DNA of 64,000 nucleotides from Guadua angustifolia (lineage: Eukaryota; Streptophyta; Magnoliopsida; Poales; Poaceae): positions 37,034,539 through 37,098,538 of the forward strand of contig CM070501.1 in the NCBI GenBank assembly GCA_036346375.1, given 5' to 3'. The position numbers and the translations under genes are program-made. The notes under the pieces were generated by a model. The model had not been told where the DNA came from. It worked only from the letters and a program-made list of their open reading frames with translations, and made no database searches. Of this stretch, positions 1 to 11,689 are shown piece by piece (position 1 is the first letter of the stretch; every line of letters starts with the position of its first letter).

Positions 1-239
1 ATGTCGGTCCCTGCCCGAAGGAACCGTGAGGACCTAAGGAGTCATCTCGACGGCTCGCCGTAAACGGTGACTTCGCGGTCGTGTGCCGCGCCGCCCGGCT
101 CAAGAACAGGGCGGCAAGCGGGCGGCCTCCAAGACGGAAGTTCCTCCGACTCAGCGGAGAGTCCTATCTCTCGCTCTCCGGGCCGAGCTCCCGGTGGGCG
201 CCCGGGTTTTGTCTATGGCGTTGGATATCAGGCGTTCTC

Positions 240-1190
240 CCGGCGGTTACGCCGTGTGGAGGGTCTCAAAAGTTTCGCCCAAGATCTATAGAAAGTTACG
301 ACAGACTACCAATCCCGAGGAGTTCTTGCAAATTTATACCACGGTGGTGCGAAGTCGGTGGGTCCGGAAAAGTCATGGCTAACTATTTCCCCATCGGCCT
401 TGACGGCTCGCCCGTTCTTGGTTGTTGAACCTCCCGCGAGGGTCATGCATTCGTGGAGGAACTGTGGCCTTTTCGTCGCTAATTTTCGTGGCTCCTTGCA
501 AGCACCGGGCGTGGAGGATGATCTGCATGCCCCGGAGCAAAGATAAGGGAGTCGTTGCATGATTTTATCCGTGGTTCGCCATTGCCGCAACACGATTCCC
601 CATATTTCGGAGCAATCGGTCGTCATCGCCTTCCGAAGAGGCATTCGCGCCCGCAAGATGAAGGAGAAGATGGCCACCCGCACTATTGGCACCACTTCTG
701 AGTTGTTTTCCCGATCGCGCTGTCCGCAGAGGCTGACGAGGCCAGATCCGTCCCTGTGGTGGCCGAGGCAAGGATGAAGCCGGGACCTCAAAGGGTTCCG
801 GCCCGTCAAGCAAGAAGGCGCGGAAGCGTGAGGCAGGAGAGACCCGGAGGGTCTTGGCCGCCGAGCGTGACCGCGATGGCTCCGGGTCGCCGGAGCGCGA
901 CCGTCGGGATCAGCGCGGCGGTCGCCGTGACCGGCGGGATGATGATCGCCGAGATCGGCGTGACAACCGTCGCGGTCGTAGGAACGACCGCCGCGGGCGA
1001 AGGGAAAGAGGGCCTTGGTGCCCAATTCATCGAACTGACACCCATGATCTGGACAGCTGTCAGGTCGTGGACCGGATGGTAGAGCGGCGGATCAAGGAAC
1101 GCCGCCCTCGTGATGATGAGCGTCACTCTCGTGGTGGCGATCGTGGTGAAGACCCCGCCCCGCTGGCTTTCCAGCAGGCGGATCATACCT
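240..1190 (+). pseudogene. gag: gag of Tat element 1 (frameshifted)
   Basis: The gag capsid region is spread over several frames. The segment NPEEFLQIYTTVV lies near 310, VMANYFP near 372, NTIPHIS near 590 and KMKEKMATRTIGTT near 655. This is the order found in the retrotransposon gag domain. From 854 one frame runs through a very arginine/aspartate-rich stretch (RRDRR repeats, about 880-1010). It then reaches a zinc-binding CPIHRTDTHDLDSC motif near 1020, the Tat-type replacement for the usual CCHC knuckle. The product would coat element RNA in cytoplasmic particles, but at least three frame changes rule out a full-length Gag from this copy as written. Confidence 0.75.
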
Positions 1191-1760
1191 TGGCGTACAT
1201 TTATGGTGGTTCGTCCGCCCTTCGCTCTAATACCGCTTGTAAGCGGTTGAAGAGGGAAGTGTGCTCAGCGGGGCCGAGCTCAGGGTCGCGTCGGATGCTG
1301 AAATGGTCGGAGGAGACGATCATCTTCAGTCAGGCTGACCACCCTGATTATGCCCCCAGCCCTGGACATCTCCCGATTGTGGTGTCGCCCACAGTCCGGA
1401 ATGTCCGGTTGGGTCGTGTATTGGTGGACGGAGGGAGTTCTCTCAGTATCTTGTCCTCTACGGCATTTCTGGCTCTTCAAATCCCGCGGCAGGATCTCCA
1501 TCCATCGATGCCTTTCTTTGGAATAGCCCCGGGGGTTAGTGCGATCCCGTGGGCAGTCGTCTCCTGTTACTTTTGGGGAAAAGGATAATTATCGATCTTG
1601 GTGGTGGACTTTGAAGTCACCGATTTTGATCTCCCCTACAATGCTTTGCTTGGCCGTGGCTACCGCCAAGTTCATGGCGGCGACCCATTATGCATATATG
1701 GTGGTGAAGATGCGTGGCTTGCGGCCCCATAACCATTCGAGTGGATCGGTCCAAGCCTGC
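1190..1760 (+). pseudogene. aspartic protease region of Tat element 1
   Basis: It continues the gag frame. The motif VLVDGGSSLSILS (about 1415-1450) is the retropepsin active site in the DGGSS form characteristic of Tat elements. It is preceded by HLPIVVSPTV and followed by PFFGIAPG, both standard in this family. The frame ends at a stop at 1588. The expected continuation (DFEVTDFDLPYNALLGR-like, about 1605-1660) sits in another frame. The protein would mature the Gag-Pol polyprotein. As written it is truncated by a frameshift after the active site. Confidence 0.75.
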
Positions 1761-1959
1761 TTTTGTCATAAGTTTGCGCTTGATATGAGTGCTGTCACTT
1801 GTCCCGGCGTCTTTGGTGCCGCCGCCGGAGCCCTCAGTCCGGATCGCGCGCCGCCTGGTCTGCCGGTGAGGTTAAGGTGGTCGCCCTGAGTGAAGGCGAG
1901 TCCCGCAAAACCGTCAACATTGGCGCCAGCCTCAGTGTCAAATAGGAAGACGCGCTCGT

Positions 1960-2690
1960 CACCTTCCTCCGGTGTAATTCCGACGTGTTTGCCTGGCAAC
2001 CGTCCGATATGACCGGGTCCCCAGGAGGTGATCGAGCACCGCTTGACAACGCCTCAAGCGCGCCGGTTCGAAAAAGATCCGGCGGCAAGCTCGGAGCGGC
2101 AAGATGTTATTCGGCAGAGGTGGAGAAGCTATTGACGCAGGATCATTAGGGAGGTCATTCACCCCAATGGCTTGCCAATCTGTGCTCGTCAAAAATCCAA
2201 CGGGAAGTGGGGAATGTGTGTCGACTTCACCGACCTCAACAAAGCTTGCCCGGCGATCCTTATCCCTTGCCGCGAGTCGACCTTATTGTTGACTCTACTG
2301 ACAGTTGTGAATTATTATGCTTTCTCGGATGCGCACTCTGGGTACCATCAAATTAGCATGGCGGTGGAGGATGAAGAAAAAACTGCTTTTGTAACCCCTA
2401 TGGGTGTTTACTGTTATATTAGGATGCCTTTTGGTTTAAAGAATGCTGGATCCACTTACCAGCGTGCTATGCACATTACTTTTCGTCCACAGATAGGATG
2501 TAACCTTGAAGTATATGTTGATGATCTGGTTGTGAAAGTCAAAAAAGATGAAGACTTGATTCAAGACTTAGAAGAAACCTTCGCCAATCTCCGAAAGAAT
2601 TGCTCAAGTCAATCCAGAGAAGTGCGTGTTCGGGTTCCTCCCATAAATTATTGGGATTCCTAGTGTCTAACCGGGTATTGAGGCCAATCC
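1960..2690 (+). pseudogene. reverse transcriptase domain of Tat element 1
   Basis: From 2172 one frame encodes NGKWGMCVDFTDLNKACP, then FSDAHSGYHQI, EKTAFVTPMGVY, MPFGLKNAGSTYQ and the catalytic YVDDLVVK (YVDD at 2514-2525). These are the finger and palm motifs of a Ty3/gypsy RT in the correct order. The N-terminal part (about 1960-2170) lies in a different frame. The frame is lost again after 2660, near the thumb. The catalytic aspartates are present but the domain is not encoded in one piece. Confidence 0.85.
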
Positions 2691-3730
2691 AGATAAAATA
2701 GCAAAGCGATTGAGCACATGAAGCCGCCAAAGACGACTCAAACAGTTCAATGTTTGGTCGGTCGCTTCGCCTCCCTTGGACGGTTCATTGCCCGATTGGG
2801 AGAAAGGAGCCTACCCCTATTCAAGCTATTGAAGAAAACTAATCATTTTGAGTGGATCGATGAGGTTCAAGGCCTTTAAAGATTTAAAGCGGACCTTACC
2901 TCTCCCCAAAGGTTGGTTTCCCACGCAAGGTGAACATTGCTTTTGTATATTGTCTTGCTACCCGAGGTGGTGGTGTTGTGTTAGTGGCGGAGAGGAAGGT
3001 GTCCGAAGCCGGTTTATTATGTCAGTAAAGTGTTGCATGAAGCGGAAACTCGATATCCTCAAGCCCAGAAAATGCTATATGCGGTTCTGGTGGCGTCTAG
3101 GAAGTTGCCGCATTATTTTCAAAGGCGGAAAGTTACCGTGGTTACTGACCTATCCGCTAGAGAAATCTTGTTCAACCATGAAGCGTAAGGTCGCATTGCC
3201 AAATGGTCAGTTGAGTTGGGAGAGTTCAATCTTAAGTTTGTTCCCCGCACTGCCATTAAAAGTCAAAAGTTGGCGGAGTTCATTGCGAGTGGACTCCGCC
3301 ACTCTTGAAGCGAAGAAGCCCCGCGTCGCCTCCTCGACCTTATTTTTGATGGTTCGCTCAAATTGAGGGCGCAGGGTGGTGTTGTCCTAGTCTCCCGACC
3401 GGTGACGTGCTCCAAAGATGTTGTTGCTCTTGATTTTAAAGCTACTAATAATATTGCCGAGTATGAAGGTCTCTTTGGCGGTTGCGTGTCGCTTTGCGTT
3501 AGGTATCCGGCAAGATCTTCAAGTCAAGGGTGATTCCCTGCTAGTCATCAATCAAGCGAGGAAGGAATATCAATGCCCTGACCCCACCATGGCGGCGTAC
3601 TTGGCGGAGGTCAGAAAAATGGAGCGGCGCTTTGAAGGATTGGGGTATACTCATATCCCCCGACGCGATAATCATCTTGCGGATGGACTTTCGCAGCTTG
3701 CATTCTCGAAGGCTCCTGTCCCGGTCGGGG
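2690..3730 (+). pseudogene. RNase H region of Tat element 1, including a second (aRH-type) RNase H
   Basis: Following the RT there are fragments of the first RNase H/connection (about 2860-3260, including KWSVELGEFNLKFVPR-like sequence split across frames). A second RNase H module then begins with LIFDGSLK near 3340. It continues with NNIAEYEGL near 3445, GDSLLVINQ near 3530 and RRDNHLADGLSQLA near 3660. The D-E-D-D order of these motifs is that of the additional RNase H carried by Tat elements. Frame changes occur between the blocks; the last part is open from 3418. Confidence 0.7.
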
Positions 3731-3949
3731 TCTTCGAAGAAAGACTATCGCGACCGTCCATTACAGCCCATGATCCAGATGGGAATGATGGTGTCACTGT
3801 CGCAACCCCCGATTCAGGTGGGGACGATGGTAAGGCTGTCGAGGCCTCCGGCCAAAGCGGGATGGCGGCGTTCTCGCCTGACCTCGAGCCAGGAGGGAAG
3901 GTGGTGTGCTCGCTTAAATTTCTGTGTCCGAGAGAGGAAGGCGGCGTGT

Positions 3950-5232
3950 CGCTAATGCTGGCCAGGGAAATGCTGGCCCACAAAGTACCCAGCGAACACC
4001 GAGTGCTCGCCACACTTGGCCGGAAGATCGTGGATGGATCCGATCCTAGCCTTCTGCGGGACCAAGTGATCCCGACGATGATGCGTCACCGAGAAAATAG
4101 CACGAAGGCCAAATGCTATACTCGTGGACGGGACTTATACCGCCGAGTAGAAACGAATTCTCATCAAGTGCATCACTCGGGAAGAGGGAGCGCCGCTCGA
4201 TATCCATGGAGGCGTCGCGGGAGCCATATGTCGGCCGAAACGCTGGTCGACAAAGCGTTCGCCAGGATTTTATTGGCTTATCGCCTCCGTGATGCTTGCG
4301 GTGGTGAGGACATCTGGCTTGTCGGTTCTTCGCCAGCAAGTCCACCGACCAGCCAAGTTCGCAAACCATCCCGCTCTCTTGGCCGTGATGCAGGGGCCGG
4401 ATATCCCGGTCCGCTCTCGGTTACGCGGGGCTTCACCCACCTCTTCGCCGCCATCGACAAATTTACTAAGTGGGTCGGTCAAGCGAAGATGCCATCACGG
4501 CTTTATTTGTTGTCAAATTTATGCATGGGATATTCACTCGCTTTGGAGTCGCTAACCGCATTATCACCGATAATGGAACTCGGTTCACCAATCGCGGCAT
4601 TTCGAATTCGTGATGAGATGGGCACCAAAGTATGCTTTTGCTTTGCTGCCCACCCTAAGAGCAATGGTCAAGTCGAGCGTGCCAACGATTGGTATTGAAG
4701 GGCCTCAAGACAAGAGCGTTTGATCGACTCCACAAGCGGGGGGCGCGTATTTGGGTTGAAGAATTTCCTATTGTCTTTGTGGTCGCTTCATACCACGCCC
4801 AGTCGGGCTACTTGCGAAACGCCTTTCTTCTTGGTGTATGGAGCGGAAGCTGTTCTCCCCTCCGAGCTGTCATTTGGCTCTCCGCGCGTCTCAGTTTTTA
4901 ATGAGGAAGGCCATGAAGATATCCGGCAAGAAGATGTCAACCTCTTGGAAGAAGTTCATGACCGGCCGCCTTCAGGCCTTTGCCCGACACAAAGAAAGTC
5001 TCAGGCGATACCACGCCACCCGGGTTTCTGAGAGAACACTGGCAGTGGGTGACCTGGTCTTGCGCAGGGTTCAGGCGCATGCTGGGTTACATAAGCTGTC
5101 TCCTCGGTGGGAGGGCCCCTTTAAGGTGGTCTCAGTATCTCGACCCGGGGCGGTCCGGCTAGCCACTGAGGACGGCCGAGAATTGGCGAATTCCTACAAT
5201 GTGGAGTTGTTGCGAAAGTTTTATCCATGAAA
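3950..5232 (+). pseudogene. integrase and end of pol, Tat element 1
   Basis: Core fragments include FAAIDKFTKWV near 4446 and HPKSNGQVERAN near 4655, which are integrase catalytic-core signatures. The last part (4838-5230) encodes LVLRRVQAHAG, LSPRWEGPFKVVSVSRPGAV and a C-terminus ELLRKFYP, followed by a stop at 5228-5230. This C-terminal domain is nearly identical in layout to that of the second Tat element at 60700-60892. The zinc-binding HHCC part and much of the core are scattered over frames, so no working integrase is encoded as written. Confidence 0.75.
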
Positions 5233-6618
5233 AACTGTAAGTACCCAGTGATTCGCTTTGGTCAGCCTCAGGATAGGTGTATCCCCCAGCTGATCGGCGG
5301 TCATTGGTTGTCGATAATGTTATTATCTTAAAGATTTTCGACTTTGTCATTGTTCCTTTTCTTTGTGCACCCTGCGGGGTAGTCTGGTACATGGGGGCTA
5401 TTGGTTCTTAGGTTTTGGCCGTCCCTTGCCGGTTCGCAATTGTGCCTGGTATCTGTGTTGGGTGAGAACGGGCAATCGGGGAGCGGATTTGGCACGGTGT
5501 TTAAATGTGGTTCATACACCTCGGGTTGGCTCTCAGAAGCACCGTAGGTCGTTACCACAAACACTGCTGGCCTAGCATCCTCCCTAGTAGTTCGCTGCTT
5601 CGCCGCACAGTGCTATGGGCTGTATTTGGAAGGAACGGCAGCATGTGGAGGCCAAAACGAGTGAACCAATATTACCCCGTGCGCCGACTTTTGTTGTCAT
5701 AATCTGTATTGAATGCATTCCGCCCAGCATTTATTTATCTTTGCAATAACCGCTTGTGTGCGTGAGTAAAACTGTAAAGCTTTGGCTTAATTCGAGAAGG
5801 AAAAGTTAAGGGTCACCCGAAGACTCCGGGTGGTCGCCCAGTGCTTGGGGGCTGGTTGCCCCACTACTTGGATTGGGCGCCCGCTAATGCGAAAGCCAGA
5901 TAAGTATTTTGAGTAACACTCTTGCTTGTTCGCTTATGGAAATACTAAAATTAATTAAATTATGCATGGTTATTACGGATGTTGTAAACCTGACGGCTCC
6001 TGGGTGATAAAGGAAAAGTCTTCAATGTGAGTGTTTAGTAAAGTCAGGTGACCAGAGTGTAAGTTGGGCACGGGGCTCAAACACGGCTTGTACACCTCGG
6101 GTTGGCTCTTAGAAGCACCACCGGTTGTCACTGCTGAGCCGTTGGCCCAAGACCACTCCTGGGGACTTACTACTTTCTGCACCACACTGGGGTACGATTC
6201 TAAGAGATCACAAGGATTTAAGCTCCGAAGAGGTTTCAGCCAATGATAACCCTGCATAAAATCTTGACGGCAAAATCATTCTGTGCTCAAACACAAACTA
6301 TTGCGTTTCAAAGCTGACTTTGCCTGAGTCCTATGTAACTTATGCGTATAATGCTTACACTTGTAGCTAGTTGCATGCAGCCTTTGCAGGGATTCTGAGA
6401 CATTGCTCAGGCTTTAAAGCCTAATTGGTGCTTTAGCCGAGTTGCGGACTGGCTACCTGACAACTTCAGCATGCAATATCGGATAAGTGTGGCAAACAAA
6501 CATAAAGGTAAAATTGGGAAGCATCCATTACAACTAAAGTTAATTGAAATGTTTTTACAGACAAAAAGGAAGCAGATCAACAAAAAGAAAAAAAAAAAAG
6601 TGAGGTGGCGGCCTCGCT
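5233..6618 (+). other. non-coding spacer between pol and antisense ORF of Tat element 1
   Basis: No convincing coding sequence. It holds two imperfect direct copies of a block of about 55-85 bp (about 5490-5545 and 6066-6120) sharing ACACCTCGGGTTGGCTCT and AGAAGCACC, about 575 bp apart. The phrase GTGCTTGGGGGCTGGTTG at 5850 is of a type common in the 3' region of grass Tat elements. An A-rich run lies at 6570-6600, just beyond the end of the antisense ORF. Confidence 0.5.
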
Positions 6619-8445
6619 TCACTCATCGCCCACGCCGATGTCGCCGTCTTCTTCCTCCGCCACCGGTGGTAACATCCATGGTCATTTCACAGACTTGCAT
6701 TTGCCCGGCCATATTCATGCGTACGTCAGACACGCACTCGCCAGTATGCCTTCCCCACGATGCCGGTCTCCATCGCCGCCATCGGGTCCAAGGAAGCATC
6801 GCTGGCCGCCCAACAAGCCAAGACGAAGGTGGCGGTCATCAAGAACCTCTTGCCCTCCCCGGCCGAAGCGTGCGGCTGCAGCGGCGGCAATCCCGAGCGC
6901 CCACGGCTGGTTGGTCGCGTGGGCGCATCGCAGCGGTGGTCTTGAGGGCGTCTCAAAGACCACGCCCAAAGGTTCCAGCATCTTTGATGCTACCTGAAAG
7001 CTCTCTTGAGCATGGCGGCGAGATTGCGCCTGTGGCGGTTAGCCTCATACTCAGAAGTCCTCTGCGCCGCCTCGGCCCTTTCGCCGTTCTTCGCATGGCG
7101 ACCGTGGCGGTCGTGGTCCTTTCGCGCACCACAGATCTCGACCTTTCCGCCGCCTCCGCCACTCATCAATGGCCCCTGTCAGTTGCCTCGCCGTCTGGGC
7201 CCCATGCCCGGCGGCCGTGGCAAGGAGTGTGCCGAGCGAGCTGTGTAAGTTGCTGAGCTCGGCGAAGAGCTCAGAGGAGCGTTCAGCGGGGGTGGCGATG
7301 GTCCGGGAAGCGAGTTGGCGAGGTACACTGGCGCGGGCCGCCGCCCCGATTCGTGGTAGTGGCGGTTGGCGGCGATGGCGGAACCTCCGCCGCAGCGCGG
7401 TGGCGCTCGCTCTCTGGGAGCATCTCGAGGCCGCCCTCGCCGCCGCCCTCAAATCGCTTTGGGGACCTCCATCCCGCCTTGTCGAGTGGCGGCCGGGGTC
7501 CCCGCTGCGGAAGGTGGTGGCGCCGAGGAAGGCGAAATCGGCGCCACAGGAGGAGTCGGAGAGGGGCGCGCCAGAGTACCGCCCGTGGTTGTCGGAGTTG
7601 GCGCTTTCTTTGTGGTGACGCCGGTGGCGGGGTGCCGGTGGCGCGGAGGTGGAGGTATCGGCGCCATGGCGGCAGCGCGGTCTTGATCGGTCTTCGCGAT
7701 TAGGCGGTTGGTGCCGCCGCCGCAGGAAGTCACCGCCACCTTTGCACCGTGGCGGCAGAGATTTCGCCACAGGCTGTCTTCTTCAGCGTCCGGGCTTGAA
7801 GCGTCCGGAACAAGTGGCCGCTTGTCTGCCGCCCGATCGGTGGAGGGAGGCGCGTCCTCGATCGTCGGAGCATGGCAAGCACGTAAAGCGAGGCCGGTGG
7901 AGTCCATTGGCGGCAACTCGACGATCCTCAAGCGCCCGCAGACCTAAGTCGGCGAGTGGCCAGGCCGATGAAGGGAAGTCCAAATCGCTTGGAACCGACG
8001 AAGATGAGTCCAGAGAGCCACGTGGAGATGCGTGGCCCATCCAAGTTTCAGCGCTACCGCCAAAGTTATAAAAAGACCGCGGTTGGTAGGGAGCAATACT
8101 GGAAGGAGCATAAAAGAAAAGATGAAGACTTACTACGAAAGGTGCGGTGATGTCGCTGCGTCGTAATATATTGCCATCTTTGGCGAATACGGCATGAAGG
8201 GCTAAGTCTTCGGATACAAAATCCCTAACGACCATTGCCCAGCTTAAACCGGCGCCCGCAAATTGATAATGCGGTCGCCATTGCCCGGATCTCGCTGTCT
8301 CTTCGACGGGCGAAGTTCGAGCTCGAGGATCTTGTTGGTCCGTGGGCACCCTTAGACATCAATGTTATCGTCATTGACGACTGACCATTCAAGGCGCCAG
8401 CCCTCCAATTTGACCTGGGCTGGAATGGGAGGTAGCGAGCAGCCA
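6619..8445 (-). pseudogene. antisense accessory ORF of Tat element 1, C-terminal part
   Basis: Read on the minus strand, this stretch continues the antisense protein whose N-terminal part is at 12906-13340. Just inside the break lies ARYLPFQPRSNWRAGALN, a block I associate with the grass gypsy antisense ORF family (putative gypsy-type transposon domain). Very GC-rich, alanine/arginine-rich sequence of linker and coiled-coil type follows. The C-terminus is acidic (EEEDGDIGVGDE) and its stop is at 6619-6621. Frames change several times. The protein's function is unknown; it lies opposite the genomic RNA strand and between pol and the 3' LTR. Confidence 0.6.
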
Positions 8446-11400
8446 TGTAACACCCCAATTTTTGCTTTTCTTGCATTAAATTGGTATTTTGAATTTTTGG
8501 GAATTTCTGGAATTTATTTGGATTTATTTGGAATTATTTGAATTAAACCATTTAGCAAATTAATTAAATAGTGGAAAAGTTAAGATAAAGTTTTATGAAA
8601 ATATTTTATTTGAGTCACAAATGTCTTAAAATATTTATGAGAATTTTTCCGTAATTTTTCTCGATATTTTTAATGCCCCAAACAAATTATTTTATTTTCG
8701 GAAATATTTTTAATCGAAAAGAATTAAAAATCCGGATGAATAGTGTTGGGCGAGTAATGCGGCGTCTGCTTTGAAAACCCTAGCGCCGCGGGCGCTCGAT
8801 CTTCATCCGACGGCTCACGATGCGCCACGCCACCCAACCCTATTCCTCACGGACTCGCGCCGCGCACGGACTCCTCGAATTTCGAATTCAAGACGGACGC
8901 TAAGAGCCCCTATTTAATGCGCCGCCACCCTCCCTGTTCCTCGGTTTGTGCCGCACCCACCAGACGCCCGACGTCGCTCGAGACGCCGCCGCCCGCCGCG
9001 ACGACTCGCGAAGTCCGGCCGTCCATGCCAGACTTTTTCGCGTCGGTTAAATCGCCGCCGGTGATTCTCCGCCGTCGCCGCGCCACCATCGGACTCATCT
9101 CGTCGCGCCAAGACCGAGCGTTATCAGACGTCGCCGGAGGACCACGGAACGCCACGCGACGCTGCCGTCTTCGTCTCCGGTCTGCTGGCCAGCCAGACCA
9201 TCGCTCGCCGCCTCGAAGCCGTCGACCGTCCGATCTCCAATCGACGATTCAGATCCCGCCACGCCGCCCCTAAAACAAGAAAGCCCATCTTCTAATCTCC
9301 ACCGTTAGATGCAACCGAGGGCAACCGCCGTGCCACGCCGCCGCTCACTATGCACGCGACGACACAAGGCGACCCACATGTCGGCCTCACTCACGAGCAT
9401 CAGTGCGCATGAGTCGCCGACAAAGACGGACCACATGTCGGCCGACTGTGTCAGACGCATGAGACGCCGACAAAGACGGCCCACTTCGTCACCAGACGCA
9501 CCGCGTGTAGACGTCACCGCTGACGTCATGCTGACGTCACGGTGGGACCCACTTATCAGTGAGAGAGCCGAGTCGCGGCCGACGTCATGCCGACGTCATC
9601 ACGGAGCCGGTCGGTGCGTCGACGCAAGAAGGCCACGGTCGCTCGTGGTATCGACACGTGTCACGATGACGCAATAATTAATTTTCGAAAAAAAATATTT
9701 ATTTAATTCGGTTTATTGATTTTAAATGTATTTTGAAACTTCAAATGCTTATAACTTTTATGCGTTTTAACTCCGATTTGAGTGATTCCAATTTCTATAA
9801 ATTTGTAAAATCAAGCTCTTTCTGTTTATGAATTTTATTTGAATTTTAGGCTTGAGTTGCTCTCTGTTTTATTTATTTATTGCTATTTATTTGCGTTCAC
9901 GCGTGAGACGTTGAAGTGCCCGAAGGTTTCGAGGGAGAAGTTCTCGACCGAGAGCAAGCTCAGGAGCGTAATCAAGACTTTTTGAAGGCAAGTTGTGTTT
10001 GATCATGTTGGACCTATTAGAGCAAATTATTTTGATTTAAACTATTGCATGCTAATTTGATAGAAATGATTTTAAATAAGTTTTGGGATTAGTTAAATGC
10101 CTAAGTTCTTTGATGCCACCTTGTCATATATAATTGTAGGCCATGAATCTTTTGTCACCCTAGGATATGGATTAATAGTTGGACTTTTATAATTTGCCAA
10201 CATGGGTTGAGTAGACCAAGTAGTATGCTTAGCCACCGCCACGTGGACATTTCATGATTTTGGAATACCAAAGTGAATCTCGACTTAATGAGATATTGAA
10301 CATGCTTTGTGAATGAGACATGTGTTATTGAGTTGATGATGGCACGTGGTGCAATGGTAAAGAACCGGTGGGAAAATGATTTAGACTGGGGCAAATGGCA
10401 AGATTGTTTCTGGTGGGCCAAGAGTGGCAACTGAGCGGAAGTATTTGATTTTTATTGGTTTTGGATAATTGAGATCACACTTGGTTAGTCTTGCCTCGGT
10501 CAACTAAGGACTTAACCTTGCGAGCATTTGAACTGAAGTCTCTCATCTGACCACAAGTTCCGTGAATGGGACGGGCTTAATGAGTAAACCGGGAAATCTA
10601 TTCTTTGGTCTTGTCGTGGTGGTGTGAGGCAGGAGAAGCGGAATGAGAACTCACATGGCGCAAGAGGGGGCCCAGGTGTGGTAACCATCCCTCCGGTGTT
10701 GAAACCTTAGCGGCAAGATCTTGGGTTTAGATGGAACTTTGGAAAGGCTTCACATGGTTATTTGCCTTGGTGGTATTTGATGTATCTTGTGGGTAAAGTG
10801 TATAACCTCTGCAGAGTGTACAACCTATTCAATAGCCGTGTTTCACTAGTATTGAGCATCGCTTGATTACTGGCCAAGGGTTAGATTTTCATAAAATGAA
10901 TTGTTGATGGAAAAATGCTTGGGTTGGTGATGATGAACTTGACTTAGGATGGAAAAAGGATTTACGATTGAAATGTTTGTGAAAGCTATTATTCTTACTA
11001 TCGCTTTTCTTGCTTTGCAATCTATTATTATTTATCTTGAATCTTCAGATCGCTCATGAACCATAGCCTATCCTTTGTACTAAGCCATGCATGTAGAATA
11101 TTAGAATTGCATTTCAGGCATGACTTCCGAGTGCTCAAAGTACTCACCCCACAACAACACAACTTCAGCTTGAAGAAGAAGCAACCCTGCGTCAGAGGAG
11201 GAGTATCAGAGGAGCCGATTAACTAGGAGCGAGCCTAGTCGATTTCGAGGCAAATTGGTTGGCGCCACGAGTTTATTTTATTTCCACAGATTTGAATATT
11301 TTAATAAGTTTTCGCCCTCACGAGGCGATCTTTGTAACTTGACCATAAGGTCAATCAACTAGTTTGAGTATTTTAATTAAAGTACTCATTATTTCGCTGG

Positions 11401-11505
11401 TTATGACTGTGATATGTACCAATGTTGAGGCTGTGCGCACTAGCGTGATCCTGGACTAGTGCTGAATACACAGAGGGTCCGGATTTGCATATTCGGGTCC
11501 CGACA
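8446..11505 (+). repeat. 5' LTR (3.06 kb) of the Tekay-like element
   Basis: The left end is TGTAACACCCCAATTTTTGC and the right end TTCGGGTCCCGACA, directly followed by a primer-binding site at 11510. The first 300 bp are AT-rich; 8750-9660 is strikingly GC-rich and CpG-rich and contains a cluster of GACGTCA motifs (9510-9600). The rest is mixed. No second copy of the LTR is present in the window, so its age cannot be estimated here. Confidence 0.8.
9510..9600. promoter_or_regulatory. Cluster of five GACGTCA (CRE/TGA bZIP-type) motifs in the Tekay-like LTR
   Basis: GACGTCA occurs at about 9510, 9522, 9533, 9581 and 9592; two of these are full TGACGTCA palindromes. Tandem TGACG motifs bind TGA-class bZIP factors in plants (as-1-like elements). 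Location in the LTR suggests enhancer function, which is inference. Confidence 0.45.
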
Positions 11506-11509
11506 GAGG

Positions 11510-11521
11510 TGGTATCGAGCC
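11510..11521 (+). other. Primer-binding site of the Tekay-like element
   Basis: TGGTATCGAGCC lies four bases after the LTR end. It closely resembles TGGTATCAGAGC, the complement of the 3' end of initiator tRNA-Met used as primer by many plant retrotransposons. Confidence 0.75.
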
Positions 11522-11689
11522 ATACCGATCGTAGGATCGCCCTTAGTTAGAATGGTCGAGTGAGGATAAAACTATTTTCTAAAAGCTAAAATGTGCCAAG
11601 ATGATAATGCAATCCCGACTTACCCTTCTCTTTTTTTCATACCCCTTGCTGAATTCAACACATATTCGCTTTGATTAAAATATCTCGAG

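Noticed and set aside
306..1025. Long minus-strand open frame opposite gag
   Set aside because: It lies entirely over recognisable plus-strand gag codons and has no domain. GC-rich DNA produces such frames.
7353..7703. Plus-strand open frames in the 7-8 kb region
   Set aside because: They are the opposite strand of the antisense accessory ORF and have no domain match.
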